This document shows, in pieces, positions 48,019-62,781 of a stretch of DNA of 64,000 bases. How positions within the stretch are numbered: position 1 is the first letter of the stretch; each line of letters starts with the position of its first letter. The notes beneath the pieces were generated by a model. The model searched no databases, had not been told where the DNA came from, and saw only the letters and a program-made list of their open reading frames with translations. The DNA comes from Neurospora crassa OR74A (Eukaryota; Ascomycota; Sordariomycetes; Sordariales; Sordariaceae): the NCBI RefSeq assembly GCF_000182925.2, contig NC_026505.1:1674001-1738000 (forward strand), read 5' to 3'. The position numbers were made by a program, and so were the translations under genes.

Positions 48019-48024
48019 TATATA
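48019..48024 (-). promoter_or_regulatory. TATA-like element of the polyketide synthase
   Basis: TATATA about 68 bp upstream of the start codon. A weak motif that occurs by chance; included because position and strand fit. Confidence 0.25.
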
Positions 48025-51000
48025 GAACAATGCTCGAAAGGAAGAACGATGCCTCGAGGTAGTGCTGTAATAAGGGCAATGATGTAGCATGAAAGGGATA
48101 GGGCAGACTTTTAAACAGACTGAGGGATAAGGGTGGGCAAAAGATGGGGGAGGGGCGACAGGAGTCGGATCTCTAATACGGAATGCAAATGTATGTAGAG
48201 CAAATGCACACAAAACACACCACCGTGGTATGAGATAACAGCTGCCCCATGCCTATAGTTACGTAGATTGGTCCTAGCCGGTGGGCGGGCTGCTTGTCTG
48301 AGCTTATTCTGGGTGACCATGTAGGCCTTGGCGGGGGATTTAGATACACAAGCTCGGCAAAGATACCCAAGACATTGTTTTGTGTATCCTCATTCCGTCA
48401 GGATTACCGATAGACCATTTGAGTTTGATCTGTGGGGGAGCTTTTAGCATCCCTCAGAGTTATCTTGAAGACCTGGCGATGCTCCGTCGTGTAAGACTAC
48501 CTGCCTTCGTCCATCAGGGAACTCACTCCGCTCCTGCACAGGGCTACATCTGCTTCAAGCCTGATCCTCGAGATATTAAACAACTACCGTGGGAAACTTC
48601 TCCCTCTGTACCGCTTTGCACCCTAGGTACATTGTCAGACGCGGACTTCCCCAACCCCTCCTAAAACAGCCGCCCATACAAATCGGCTCGTGGTGCTTAC
48701 GGTTAATCGTATAGGGGTTAGCCACACGGACATCCGGTACGGAACATGTTGTTCTCAGTTGTGACACCAGAAACGGATGATGGCACAAAGCTTCAGACCC
48801 GGTAGAGGTGATGATTTATGGCAAGGATCGATGTCGTGAGGTTCTCGTGCCCTTGTGTAAATATAGACAGGGCGTAACATCGAGCATCGTCCTGGAGCGT
48901 TGTGGGTACCACACCATCCAAGACGGGAATGATTGGGTGTCTGGCTCAAGGTGTTCGGATGGACGAGATGTTATAGGTCAGAAGCACCCCTGCCTTAGCT
49001 CAATATGGTAAGGCCACAGGGGTCTTGGACTTTTATTGAACACCTGCTCCCGCGCTCCCCCGTTCTCTCTCTCCTCCTCCCTTCATCGGTGAGTGAAAGC
49101 CACTATCGTACAACTCCCTCTGGATGAACGTACCTACACTGACCTGATCAGCTGCCAGGGACGTAGCAAGCAACATCTTTTAAGGGATCTTATCTTTCAC
49201 ACCATAAGTCCGTATGCTTGTGGCACGTCAACGAAAGAACGTCAAGCTGGAGTCCCGTGGGCCACGGATGCCTAACTGCCCAATCCGGTTAGTGCTTTGA
49301 AGTCAAAAGCCTCTAGGCCGTTTAGGGAAATAGTTGAGCAATGCGACGAGAATTCGAGCTTTCTCAATCTGTGCAAGGTATCATTGCATATTGACTGGTG
49401 TAGAAGTACATACCAAGCCCGACCTTACCTAAACCATGGCCGCAAACGTGGAGTGATACGTTGATTCCCGTTTTCGTCGATGTAGACAGCACAGGCGAGT
49501 GCCAAACGCGCTTTACTGCAGCTTGAACCATGCCGGCCACTCGACATGAAAGGGAATGCTGGTGATAATGATGTCTGCAGTTCAGCTCAGCTCAGACGAG
49601 GAGCTGTTCGAGTGCTTGGCCCCCGGGGGCCTGAGCTAGTCCGGACGTCGATGTCTGTAGCATGCAAGGCGCTTCTGTGGATGTAACACACTGACGATAG
49701 ATATGCTGTGATTTACCTGCTTCCATAGTCCGCTCTCCAGCAAATGGCACGGTTTCTGGCTGGTGAATACGCCTATGCGCCGCGTGCAAGGCTCGTCTGA
49801 TTGCTCGATGCGCTCAAAAGGAGAGTCGAACTGCGTGGGGTTACGCTCGCTATGCGGCGGTAGGTACATCTTGGTTGTCCGAATTCGGCAGCGTGCGTTT
49901 TCCAGAAGTTGACCAGACGCAGCTGTAGGATCACTAGATCCAAGAACTAAGGACTATTTAAAGTACATTGTTCCCTTACCTTGAACGACAATGAAACCGT
50001 GCGATGATCAACTCTTGATCAAAGTTCGGCTTGGTTTGAGCTGGGTGAGGAATGAAGCATTGTGTATTCGTTCATTCGGATGTCTACAGCATGAGACATG
50101 CCAAGCTCATTACTGAGACAGGATGGTAATGGTCATCGATTTGTGGACATATAATGCCAATGCCCTCCCATCAACAGAAAGGCTTCTTGGTGATGTTTCG
50201 ATGTCAGTATACGTCCCTTAACTTCAGATCATGACTCTCGAGATTGTATTGAGATGCTCACGGATAGATCATACTTGTGAAGTACCGTATAATATTTCGC
50301 ATTGGCTGGTGGAAACCCCATTTCAGGATGAAGGGTTTGAAGTGTTCGAAAACAGTGCACATGCTCATCGTCAGCTGTCAAAGCATTTGTCTGACGTTCC
50401 AGGCTGCATTCTCTGTGCAGTCTAGATCCGGAGTCAATGCAGTGGCCTTCTGATGTTTGGGTACTGAATTACCGGCAGATCTTGTAGGGTTACAAGTTTA
50501 CTGACTACATGCAACTGTATGTACTCAAGTATTGATGTAGAAAGCAGAGCTTGAGCCTGCGTTGCCCGCCTTGTTGGCATCGCGAAATTATACGGTACAC
50601 GGCAGTGAATGGTGGTAGGGAATCTCATGCATGGGAGAAAGGGAAGAGCATCTCCGGCGACATGGTGTTCCAAGTTTCGGACGGTCTTTTCTTGGTGAGT
50701 GGCTGGGATTTACCTCGCCGGGACGTAAAGATTCGATCACCAATGCCCTCTTGTCTTTATGAATATCAGCTAGAGGCTTTGGATCAAACGACGGAAACGC
50801 TTGCGCCAACCAATACCGCCGGTGCTCGTTGGGGTATACGGCGTTGTCGTAAGGAATGTTGATGACGCTTAGTACCGGTGGCATACAATGTTCTTTACCG
50901 GCATGTGGGAGACTTCCTACCTAGGTAACTCTCAGTATCAGAATGTGGATAGTAAGCGTAATCGGCGATGGAGCAAACTGAACTCTGGGGAATTCGGCAG

Positions 51001-51112
51001 CTCGGGTCCCCAACGGTATACGGCGGCGCTAACGGATTTTATGTACATTGATGTTGAGGACTGCAGTGGCCAGCCCTGCTTCATCTTGTTCTAATGTGGA
51101 ATTACACCTTAA

Positions 51113-51172
51113 CCATTGGGGAGGGGGGTCAAATTTTCTTCATACCCCCAACTTTACCCCCCTCCCCAATGG
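51113..51172. repeat. Perfect 17-bp inverted repeat with G-rich arm
   Basis: CCATTGGGGAGGGGGGT is followed after 26 bases by its exact reverse complement (51156-51172). RNA or single-stranded DNA from either strand would form a stable GC-rich hairpin. No adjoining gene explains it. Confidence 0.9.
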
Positions 51173-54100
51173 GTAGTTTGTTCCTTCCTTGATCAAGAGT
51201 TCACACAGACCAAGTGTAGTATTGGGGCTTTCCGCCCGCCAGGGCAAGAGCGAGCTTTGAAAGTTGATGTGAAAGAAGGCAATTTTCGTCCAGCAGCCGG
51301 CGTCCATATTACCGTTCCAGGAACTTTTCAACTTCCTTGAGGTTCTACGAAAGAATTCTGAGAATACGTTGGCTTTACACAGTCGAATATGTCTGAGTTT
51401 CTCAGTAATGAAGGTTGACAATTATTTAAGACCACCTAATACTACACACCTCCATATACATGTCATGTACCCTACCATGCGGTCATACTTGCGTGTGCTT
51501 TATCTGAGTTCAACAACATAGTGTACTTATACCCACGTGACTGTGCCGTAAATACCAGTCCCTCGTCTCTGGATTTCACAAGATAATAAATACAGTGTAC
51601 GTGTTTTGCCGAGACCGAGCGAGGCTAGGCCATGCGCCCTTCTACAGGTGCAAGAGCGAGACCGATGTGACAGACCTTCATCAGTCCGTGCCAGCTATCG
51701 CCGTTCGTGGAATGGACCAATATTCAGCGAAGTCCCTACTTGGTGTAAGCCTCAACTGGTTTTTACAAAGGTTCGACGGTCGTCTTCGCCATCTGATGTA
51801 CCTCTCCGACGCATTGGGCCGGTGAAGACCATGTTAATTTGTTTGAAGGGTTTGCTCTATTCTAGGGTCTGGTTCTGTTCATGATATGCCTACTAGACTA
51901 GAGGTTGATACATATTGGACAGGGGTCCAGGTTCCTGTTGTCCCCCTATAAAAGGAGGCCTCTTATTGCAGAGCAATCCCAAAAGGAGCGTCATGTAGCA
52001 AACCGAATTCACTCTGGCATGCACAATCGGTCCGGCACATATGCTGCAGTATGCTTAAACCTGCACCATAGGTATTGGCCCGACCTTCCTAAAACTTGAA
52101 TATTGGGCTGCCATTTTCTCCTTGCTGTGTCTGACACATGCCAATCTCGAGCAAGCTGCCTTTACAATGACGCGAGTCAATCAATTATAGTAGCAATGCA
52201 TCAGAGGGGGGGAAAAAAGGCGGGATTGAGGCAGCATGTTGTAGCTTGCACAATGCGTTAGGTGCAGTTGACTGACGGTCTTGCTGCATGTTGTTAATGT
52301 ACTTCAGGTACCTCAAGTCTTTGTAAGTACAGGTTTGGTACCAGGTACCTCCACATTCGCCATTGTATTGGCGCTTCGGCTTCGTTCTCGGACATTCCCC
52401 GATTATCGCCGCTTTGAGCTCCGGAAAGGCGGATGTTGGGGTAATCCACCCCCCTTTGTTACCTGTTTTCACTTTTGTGTCTTTATTTTCTTCCCATTGC
52501 CATTGGATTTGGCAGAAATAGGTGGCTTCAGATTACCATATTCGAATCGTGGTACCATCACCAAGCATCCGCACCCCCATTTAGTAGCGGATCAGTTCCA
52601 AGCAACGCAACACGACATCCCCAATTCCGGGAGGATGATGGCTTGAATTCAACGGACGGAAACACGAGATTTAGCACTCCTCCGCGGCAAGATTTCTCGG
52701 ACAGTAAGACGCATAGATAGGGGTAGTAATGTATGATCAAATATCTTCTTTCAATGTGGTCAGATGCTTACCGCATGATAGTGTCGATGTGGAACTGCTT
52801 CGGCCATATTCAGTGCGAACCTAAGTCTATACGTCCAATTTTTCCTGTTTGGCATTTTCCATGCTCAGGATCATCCGCGCTTCAAAGGTTTTGTTTGTTC
52901 TTTAACTTGCAAATATCAAACAGCCTTGCCGCCTTGCATGATGCATCGCTACTTAATACCTTGCATAAAGCCCGAACATATGGGCAGAAGGTGGCGACCT
53001 TGCTCCCCCAGTCTTGTTGATGTGATGGCCTCTCGAATCTGCGGTCTTTTCTCTGTCGATGCATATTGATGCATGCCCAGCAAACGAGGCAACAATTACG
53101 CCCTACCCCGGAATAAGGCTCACTTCCCTCTCGTCCTTCTACAGAAGCCACATCGTGCGCCTTGCACCGAGCTGCTCAGCCTCGTCCAATATTACAGTAA
53201 CGTCGAGGCCCAATTGATGGTACAACAAACTCGCTCTGGTTCTTGTTGTTGGATTGTTGGATTTCTCCAACGGGACACAGGACCCATAAAAATCCACATG
53301 GGATCGAGACATTGATCAGCCTCCGTCCCTACCTAGTTCAACCCACTCCGAGACGTGCATGGCATCCCACCACATTGTGTATCACACCCTTTCTTCAACA
53401 GCCCACCCACTGGCTGCCAGGTAACTCGACTCGATATCTCTCTCCCACAGTCCCGGATCTTGGATGGGGAGATGGCAAGGCACGGGTACGGTAGTCATCT
53501 GTCGTTTGGCTGTGATGACAGATTGACAACCTTATCTTGCACCGAGGAGATGTGCATTCATGGACTGCCCCATCCACATCCCCGAATCCGTCAGCACGAT
53601 GTAGGTGCCAGGTGCAATGTCCGACCCGTGGGGATATCCTACCTAGGTTCAGGTACTTGGGTACCCCTGGTTATGCCGCTTCTGCAATCATCGACCGGAC
53701 AGAAACAATCACCTCCACACTGCAACAAACCATCCCCACCCTCCACCGATGCATAGAAGCTCGTAGAGAACAGCGATCCTTGACACCGAGGCTGACACCT
53801 TTCCGACTTTTCCAAGTTGAGCACTTGTCTGAGGCGAGGACAATATCAGGGTGTGGGGGTTGGAGTGAGCATCTGGACCTCATCATACCACGGACATCGC
53901 ACGCTCTGCTAGGTCTGATGCCAGTCAAGGTAACACAATGGCGGTATTGTATTGCAGTATCGCATCGATCTGACCGTACTTTCATCCAGGATTCGGCATC
54001 TGTCGCATCGCATCGTCACCTTCCCCGCTTTGCTTAACCGCTGCAACAAGCTCCGGGCTGCGTTGGCGGTAAGTAACATCAAGATAGGCAAGATGTAAGG

Positions 54101-56270
54101 TACATTACACCCGGACTTGAGACAGAATGCACGAACCAGGGGAAGGAACATCTATTACATGGCTATAACTCGGCTCTGCCCAAAGTACCTTCCTTCCCTG
54201 AACCCACACGGGTCCACAGTTACCTTCCTGATATCAGACACATGGATTATTCAGGCTGTTCACCAGCACCACATGTCTCAGAAGGCTCGATGAAATAAAG
54301 TGCCAGTGTCGTAGGTAGAAAAACTGCAGGGCCGATCCGTCCCTCCATCCTTCCTTGCTTCACGCAGTGCCTGACCTTCTTTCCATACCTAGTCACTGCC
54401 GTAACAACCTAAGCTGTGGTGTTGCCAGTCTCCAAATGATGTATCCTCCATCGAGCCCTTCCATGATCCCCCTCAATCCCCTCACTCCCTTTTGTCGCAC
54501 GTCTCACGATTCCCTCGTGCACACTGAACCGTATCACCACTGGCCCCGTCCTTCCCGATCAGTCCAGCCCAAGTTTTGTCACATGCGACCGAAGACCTGG
54601 AGAACAATACGTCGGGGTCACTGCATTTTCGAAAAGAAAAAAAAGGCAACTGGAACTTGCAAGTACGTTGCACTTTGAGGGGTCATGGAGGGTCGAGCTA
54701 CAGAGTCCCCTGCTGGTGTGCAGGCCAGCGACGGTGGGCAGCTGCCTTCAGTCCAGTCCATAGCTAGAGGTACAGCTTGCCGGGGCTCGCAGAGGCACCT
54801 GCCGAGTGCCGACGCAGCGCCCGGGCCTCTCCGCGGCTGGTGGGAGAGAACGGGGCATCGTGCGGCTCCGTGCCGGCCCGGATGCGCTCGAAGGTAACCT
54901 GGAAGCTACCTCTACTCGGAATGGAGTGGATAGTCCGAGGTTTGGCCCTGCTACCCTGTGGAATGCATCAAGCGAGAATCTGGAAACCCCGAACTCCCAA
55001 GTCGTGGATCTTACCACACCAAGTCAAATTTATCTTACCTCTTCCTTTTGAGATAGGGGTCTCAATGCAACGCGACATATCCCCCCCCCCTCCTTCCCGC
55101 GGCGGCAACGCACAACCTTACCAAAACCCCGAAGCCCAAAGGATTTGAGGACAGATCGACCTTCTCGATCCTAAAATACCCAACAGCCTTTTTGACGACT
55201 TCCCTCATCGGATCGAGGCAGTCGTACTTTCGTTACAGTAAAAAAAAAATAAAGCAGCAAAGCAGTAACACCGTCGACGCTGACAGTCACATCGCCTACA
55301 TTTTTGACTTTCGCTGAACCTTAGTTCAGTTGCGCCTCCATACCACGCTACACATCCACAAATCCAGGCACGTGGTCGGCACAAAGAGCCGCATGTACAC
55401 ATAAACATTGCACTTCCTTCGCTAACTAACCTGGCCTGCTACCTCACTTAACCGCAACATCTCGCCGCCTCGTGTCCCGTAGTATCTCCACATTCCTAAA
55501 CGGCTACACGGTCACAAATCGCATCTGAGACATCTCGAAAGCTGGAGGACGGGAAAAGTGGCGGTTACAATCGATGCGATGCCCTGCCGTGTTCTTGTCA
55601 CCAAGGCACTACATACAGTAACAAAATGTCTGAAAGTGGCATGTTATTGTTTGACCGCCTTTTGTTTTGAACATGACCTAGGGTAGGCCACTTTTTGGAG
55701 GTAATTCTGGAATATTGACAAAGACTTCGGTACCTGTGGGCGGTGGCGGTAGGGTAAGGTCTTGGTCAGGTATCATAACCAAGGAAGTCCTGCGTCGTGC
55801 ATGCCATGAAGTTCGCCACCGCCCAAAAAAAAAAAAAAAAATGGACAGATGCGATCGGACCGTCCCCAACTCCTCTGATCTGATTGTAAGGATAGGTTAG
55901 ACGACTTTTTCAAATCTGAAATTCATCAAGGGCCTATTATCATCGCCGTTTACACCAGCGTTTACAGGCATCAAGGTACTCTTGGTCGCGCTGGGTCGAA
56001 TGGTTGAATGGTCGGACGGCAGCAGCTGGTGCTCCAGCTGATGCATTCAGCACGCCCTCATCTGCCCTGTTATCAGGTTTGGTGCTTTGGGCACATGGCG
56101 GTCAAGGTAACTACGTCATGCAGTCATTTTCATGTATACCTCTATTGTTAGTAGGGTCAATGTTGGCGAGGAAGCGTACCGCAAACGAGAGAGGAAGATC
56201 GAAAGAAAGGAAGAGAAACGGGGAACAGGATTAGTATGGGAGAAAAACAAGAGAAGAGAGGGGATTGTTG

Positions 56271-56645
56271 TTAAAAGAGGTCCGTGATGCCGTGCATGCT
56301 CGATACGATAAAGGGGGATGCCATTGAATCCCGCGCAGTCTTTACATTCACCAGCCCAAATCCCCGGGTATTGTTGGTCGTCGGCAGTGACTGGAACGAC
56401 GTGAAAAGAGTCTCTTGGTGCTTCGTTGTTTGCAAGTCGTGACTTGGGTTATGGTCGCGAAAAAGAGAATGGCAGTCTTCGTTAGGTGGGTGGGAGGCAG
56501 TTGATTGAAGGGCCAGGACGGAGCTCTTCAGGTTGCTTGGAGTTTTGCCGGGTTTGCACGTCGGTGTGTGCGATACCGGTAAACATTTGTGTCTACGCGC
56601 GGCAACAATGGAGTGTTGAGGGTCGGTGGAAGAATCGGTGGACAT
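56271..56645 (-). CDS. Hypothetical protein, weakly supported
   Basis: A 124-codon ATG-initiated frame, MSTDSSTDPQHSIVAARRHK onward, polar and Ser/Thr/His-rich, with no domain, no transmembrane segment and no neighbour to suggest a role. Low-complexity composition leaves chance as a real alternative. Confidence 0.2.
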   Translation of the reverse strand: MSTDSSTDPQHSIVAARRHKCLPVSHTPTCKPGKTPSNLKSSVLALQSTASHPPNEDCHSLFRDHNPSHDLQTTKHQETLFTSFQSLPTTNNTRGFGLVNVKTARDSMASPFIVSSMHGITDLF

Positions 56646-59140
56646 CGGTGACGGGGTGTGGCGACGTTGAGGTTAAGGTTAGGACCTAGGGACGGGACCT
56701 ACGGGGGGGTGTCGAAATGTGATGACCGGATGAACAGGTGTCCCATGTACTTCTCTGGGTTGGGGTTATGGGAGTAATCGTACAGTCTGTTTTGTTTACG
56801 TAAGCTTACACTAGAGAAGCTTTGTCCCTGTACCTGCTTGATGTCCGGGGTGTGTCGTCGTGCCTCTGTAGCTCCCGGGCATCATGTAGTTGTGTGTGTG
56901 TGGGCGGCAGAGCAGACTTGATCTGAATTTCCGCTGCGCTGTCAAGATGCTTACTTGTAATTTGACGCGCGTAGAACAGATGAGATTGCTGCTGCAAAGC
57001 GGATGCTCATGCAGGCAGAACGGGCTTCCCACATGCAGTTATACATTTCGTGACTTCGTTGGGGCTCAAATTTGTACTGCCTTGACACGACTACGTTTTT
57101 CCTCTTCATGTGTAAGCGCAAAGTAGAAAAGCTCATTCTAAGGACCATCATGATCTTGGTGTTTACTTAGACGGCTTACTGCTTAGTCTGGAGCTCACTT
57201 TTCCTTCTGATTGTCAGCGCTTTCCAACACATACTGGTTGGCAAACCCACAGCAGAATGTGCCCCTCTGGTCGGTACGCAGCAATGGCCTTACCGCGCTG
57301 CTTGTTCTCGTGTTGATGGGGTGGAGAATCGCCCCAGTTGAACGTTAACATTAGTCCTTGAGGTCTGACCCGAATTCGACAAGAGGCCATGCCTGCCGCG
57401 TGCTGACTTCAAATTGTCGACGGAGTGACCAGGAATGACACGGCCGGCCGCGCCCGGACCGGCCCGTGCCGGTACATATGTACCTATTCTGAAGTCCACA
57501 CTGGAACTCCACAACGAAATCTCCAGCGGGTTCATTATCAACACACAGACTTTGCCCTTCACGATAATGTTAAACATGTAGGAAACTTGACACAACTCAA
57601 GACATACCCAACTAGATTTTTTTTTTCGTCCTACCGCAGACAGGACAGTAAGATTCTGGTGATTTGGGATGTTCTCTCCATAAACAAACACCGACGTCTG
57701 CCGTCCTGCAGCCAAGTTCAAAGAACCTGCAGCTTCTACCTATGCGGCACGCTCTGCTTGCTTGCTTGCCGCCTTATTTGCTTGTGCGTCTGCCTATCCC
57801 CGGCCGTAGTCAAAGCTCATGCAGCCCCATAAGGTTATAAGTGAATTTCGAACGACCTCTCATCATTGACTGGCATGATCGAGCCTCCAACTCTCGCGGA
57901 AATCTTGCGGAAATCTTCTACTTGGCGATAGTCAGTCTTAACGTTTTGTGCTTTCATTCCATGCGATGCGTTGAGCATCACCTGGTGGGTTCCGCTGTTG
58001 CGCAAACGTGAAAAAGCATGTAGGTGCCATGTAGGTGCTTGGGCGCTCTTTCCAACTCTGCGCCCGAGTGGCCGAGCGCGATGGCGCTCTATGGACGTGC
58101 TTCGTTTGGATCTGGTTGTGGAAAACAATCCACAAGGGCATCCACAAGGGCAATGTCGATCCGCGGGTGACACTGGTTCATCTCCTTTGCGCTCAAGTGC
58201 TGTTCATGTATGCGCCGGAGAAAGATGGGTTCATCTGCCAGTCGCGGCGTCGGTGTGTTGACAACTTTGGCGTGCGGTTAATTGTGGAGCACCTCCTGTT
58301 TGACTACCGAGTGGAGTCCCCGGACATGGTCGAGTCCTTCGCAAATTTCAGCAACAGATCTTGGGCCCAACTTGCGCCAGGACAACTGTCAGGGCGGGAT
58401 ACGATATTCTCGATGGCATGATAATTGGATCTCATTTGCTCAGCTTCTGTGTTGTGCTCGTACTGGCGTAATCAGGTGCCTGAGAGATCTGCAATCATTG
58501 AAACTGGGTCCTTCCGCCCGCTAAGATTTCTCCGTGAAGATGTTGTGAATGAAGCCTGTATGCCGCTCTCTTAGCTCAACTTCTGCATCTACGATGAATC
58601 TGAAAGTTGTGGTATCACATCCCTCGGTCAAATTCGACGCCATTTTTCTCACAAGCCCAAAAATGGTATTTGCGCAAGGCCAAATTGGCGCGAACAAGCT
58701 TCTCGAAACACTCCTCGATGAATTGATGGTTCTTGGGTTTCGCTCTGAACAAAGTAGACACGTCGCTAGATTATTTAACAATACACCCTTTTCCTTGGTC
58801 TCTCGTTTTCATCATAAATACCGAGATAATAACGATGGAGTGGCTGGGATGATTTGAACAACGCGCTTTTGGTCGGCTCGGATGAAGAATTGAGCAACTT
58901 TTCAAAAGACATCTATTCAAGTGTTGAGAAGTTAGAATTGCATGATAACTATGTGAATAAAAGGTTTTAGATCGTTTGTGACACAAACCGCGGAATTATG
59001 AGCAGTGTCACCTGCGACAGCGAAGGTCGAAATGGGCAATATTTTCAGAAATGAACAAATGAAGTCAAATGAATGTCGCCGATACGGTATAATGAAATAA
59101 AAGACATTAAGACATTTGATAACCTCTAGCTGTGAACAAA

Positions 59141-59332
59141 GAAGGAATTATGGAAGAGTGTCTCCGAGCATCGGGGGCGGCAAGGTCTTGAACAGCCTTA
59201 GCGAGAAAATTTGTAAGGGAGCAAATGAAGGACAATAACACATTATCGAAGATCTCACGCCCAAATGAAGACTTTTCTGGCAGGATTGACACTCCAATTC
59301 TTGGAAAGGAAGGAATTATGAAGGAGTGTCTC
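59141..59332. repeat. Pair of 24-bp direct repeats
   Basis: GAAGGAATTATGGAAGAGTG plus TCTC at 59141-59164 recurs at 59309-59332 with two differences. On the minus strand both give RHSxIIPS-like peptides inside an open frame that lacks an ATG start. Confidence 0.7.
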
Positions 59333-62300
59333 ATGAACCTTCCCGGCCGTCTTGTCGTACCGCCAAGACATCGCCCCTGACCAATGTGGGCCTGAACATG
59401 AAAGGGAACATCCTCATTGCCTCGCCACTGTAATTCCTTGCGATAAACCATCCATATGGGCATTCGAGGGTAATTGTTCTCTTTGTTTATGATCCAGTCT
59501 CGTTTGACAAGACAAGGCTGCGATATGCATGTGTCAGGGGTAAATGAGGGTATTCCGCCTTGCCTCGGCACGAGAACGGCCCGAAGTTCGGCTGAGTCAC
59601 AGCTTGAAAGAGGAAAGAGAATATCAGAACACTCCCACGGAAGACAACAGCAGCGGCTGAGCGGGGTTATGTACTTCAAGCCTTCCTCGCCTGCTGGGAT
59701 GACAGGTGGCAAGGGCCTGCCTGATGGCCTGCCAAGCACCAGAACCCCCACCCATGTCCTACTCACATAAGGGAGAGGTGAGGGCAACTGGCCGGAAGCA
59801 CAGCTTCCAGGTAAGCCAGAGCATCAAGCAGGTAGCTTCACTTTCTCAGCAGCTATCCACAGGTCTCATTGGCTACAGATATCGCTGCCTGGGCACTTGG
59901 GGGGGCGGAAGAAGTGGCGGCCAGATGCTGAGCTGCAATAGCTGAGGTGCAGTGGAAATCGCAAAGCAGGAACGATGGTGCCAGTGAAGCGAGGGAGTGG
60001 CAATGTCAATATGATGGTAGATGCCTAGGACACTGCTTGACCATCAAGATCTTCCTGCCAGTCACATCATGCCTTCTAACTCCGAGCCGCTCCTCTCAAG
60101 GAGCCGAAGGCACCGTGTCCTCTCCTCCGCTAGCCTTGCTAGAGGTACTCATCGGGCCAGGCTCTCCGGTCTTCCTAGTTGTCAGCCTTGCGAGTCTTTT
60201 CCTGTTTTCCGCTTCCGGCAACGCAATCTATGCGGTGTCTATACTCTGGCGTCGCTGTCTAGCGCCTCGTACACCTGGAAAGCAGTCATAGTGCATGGTC
60301 GGATGTCCTGTGGTCAGCGTCGAGCTTCCAACGGGTCATCACGGTCAAAAATGCACAAGCAGGGCAGATAATGCATTGTCTCTGTGGTACGATGCTATGT
60401 ACAATGGTCCTTCCAGTTATTCGGATGAAAATGGTGTCGTTTCTGGGTCGAAGAAGGAGTGAAATCCTGACCTCGGAGTCATTGTGAGGTTATTCCCCAC
60501 TGTGGCTACAGAGATGGACGGCTACTTCTGAAGTCTAGGCGTTGGGTTTATACAGGTGGTAACTTCGGGGTACTGTAGCCTGAAGGTAACAGGGTCCCCT
60601 CTGCATGGGCCGCGGTTGTACGGCCTTCAAAGAGGTGGAATAGCGGTAGAAATCTTACCCAGAGGGCGGGATGATGACTGAGGGGGTGCTCAGACAGGCG
60701 AGATGGCCATTGACCGCTGGTGTTTGCTTCAGGGACTCATAAGTAGGGCATCGTGATGGGCTGCCGACTCCAGTTGATGCCGGTGTTAATCAACGGCTGC
60801 CGCTGGAAAGTTGCCAGATATGATCAAGTCTGAACTATGGGGGAACCATGGGGGTGAAAATATAACTGTTTCTGGGCGGAGACATCTGTAAAAGGACCTA
60901 CAACATGACGAAGGTGAATCGGAAGTGCTTCGTCGACATCAACATTGATGTACAGGAGTGAAGGCACCTCTCACGGCATGCCCTTCGCAAATCCATCAGC
61001 ACAAGGGCAGGTTTCGGTACAGTTCTGTCTCGTTATGTGTCTGTATGATACTTTACAGAGTGGTTGGTACATCACTTGTTGATTCAGGGCAGTACTATCG
61101 CCATGGAGTCATGGTCTGCGTGCTGGTGAAGGAGTGCAGGGTGGTCCAAGACCCAGACCCGAAGGCCAAGATTGAGCTGGGGCTGTCTCCCTTCTCTTTC
61201 ATCCTCCCCTCCGGACACTCTCATATCATGCATCTGATACTGGTGTAATATTACATCCCTTCATGTTACCTTGCGCCACCTTCTCCGCCAGTTTTTTCGT
61301 ACAGCTCCCCCAACTGGGCCTTAAACCGTAGGCCCTGGACATCTCTCCACGGTAGACGGGTCTGAGAACCTTTTTGGCGGCGTCACTTCTCACAGAATTC
61401 CTCACAATGCAGCCTCACCCGGATCTGTAGAATATGGCGTGCTATACACATGAAATTAGGGGTTTCCGGGCTTCAGGGACACGGTACTTACGATCAAGAT
61501 TTCATAAATGGGTCGTCATTCACCTGCGGGAGTTGCTGATCAAAGACCTAAACGGACAGAGAGCTTGCTACAGCGCCTTGACCGTCTCAAGTCTTCATAC
61601 CTACCGTTGTGGCGTGGGTGTCGAGTCCCAGTTGCTGTAGCTGTGGCAGCCATCGTCTGTGGTAGTCTTGATATTGAACCGGTTGCTGGGAGGGCCAATT
61701 TCAAGGACAAGGTGGTGATTTACTGGGATTTTTATAAGTGGGGAGACGCCGGGAAACAACATACCTCCTTGATCTGACCACATAACGCATCTTCTCGCGT
61801 GCTAATAAAGACGATGAGCAGCTTTGTGTGGGGAGTGATGTGGTCATGTTGGTGCCTCAGGAGGTATCCAAGAGGCGAGTCTATCAACGGCTGGTTGCAA
61901 TGTGGCTCCGGGCCGAAGAGTAGAAGCACAGAAAGAGAAGCTTTTGAACGTACCTGCAGGTCGTATATTCAGGCTGTGTTGTCAGAACGCCCGTCGCAAC
62001 GACGGTGGACATGATGATACTCCTTGCTGGTACTACATGTCTACCCTCAGAATAGGTAAACATCGCGCTGAAGAGGCAACGTGGCGATCAAGGAAGGAAG
62101 AAAAGGGAGACCGAGCGTGTGTGTTGACTTTAAATGAATTGTTGGCCCAATGTTCTGTGTCTGCGGATCAGCCCTACAAAACTTCTCATCCGCATAAATG
62201 CTCTCAAACAAGTTCGAACTTGCCTAATGTGCTTCAAAGTTGGAACTCCGACACTCACAGGTTCTTGTGCAGGCAACAAAAGACCTGGCTTGCATCGACA

Positions 62301-62745
62301 GCTTCGCTGATGGGGTATATAGCCCTTGGTAGAATGCGTTTAGGGGTGTCCTTGGCTAGTGGCGTTGATCTCCATAGCTTGCTGCTTTCTCAATGTCTTG
62401 AGAGAGTCATCGGAAGTGCCCCATCATGTAAAGACCAGTTCGGACAGGCATCGGCATAAGCACGATGCTTCGAACTTTGGCTTGTGATTGGGCTCGGCAT
62501 TGGAAATAGCTGGGATGCGTGGCTGTGCTTCCATGGGGGGCAAGCTCGCTCTGACTGAGCTTGTCGTAAAAGAGAGGGCAGTGCTGCAGGTGGTGTGTCG
62601 AAAGTCTCGGTGGCGTTTAGAATGTTCTCGAGGCATCGTGGGTGCCGAGTTCTCCTTCCTCTATATCTTTTCCTCCCCCTTCACCCCTTCCCCCCTTCCC
62701 CCTCGCCCCTCTCTGTCTTATCCTCCTCTTTCTCTCCGCTTCTTC

Positions 62746-62749
<4 letters not shown>

Positions 62750-62779
<30 letters not shown>
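62750..62779. repeat. (CT)n microsatellite
   Basis: A pure CT run of about 30 bases within a longer pyrimidine-rich block from about 62660. Confidence 0.95.

Positions 62780-62781
<2 letters not shown>

Noticed and set aside
58055-58090. tRNA-like A box (GTGGCCGAGCGCGATGGCG)
   Set aside because: No matching B box (GGTTCGAATCC type) follows at a suitable distance and no cloverleaf can be drawn.
59107-59787. 226-codon minus-strand frame
   Set aside because: No ATG at the upstream end, no domain, and competing frames on the other strand; kept only as a direct-repeat note.
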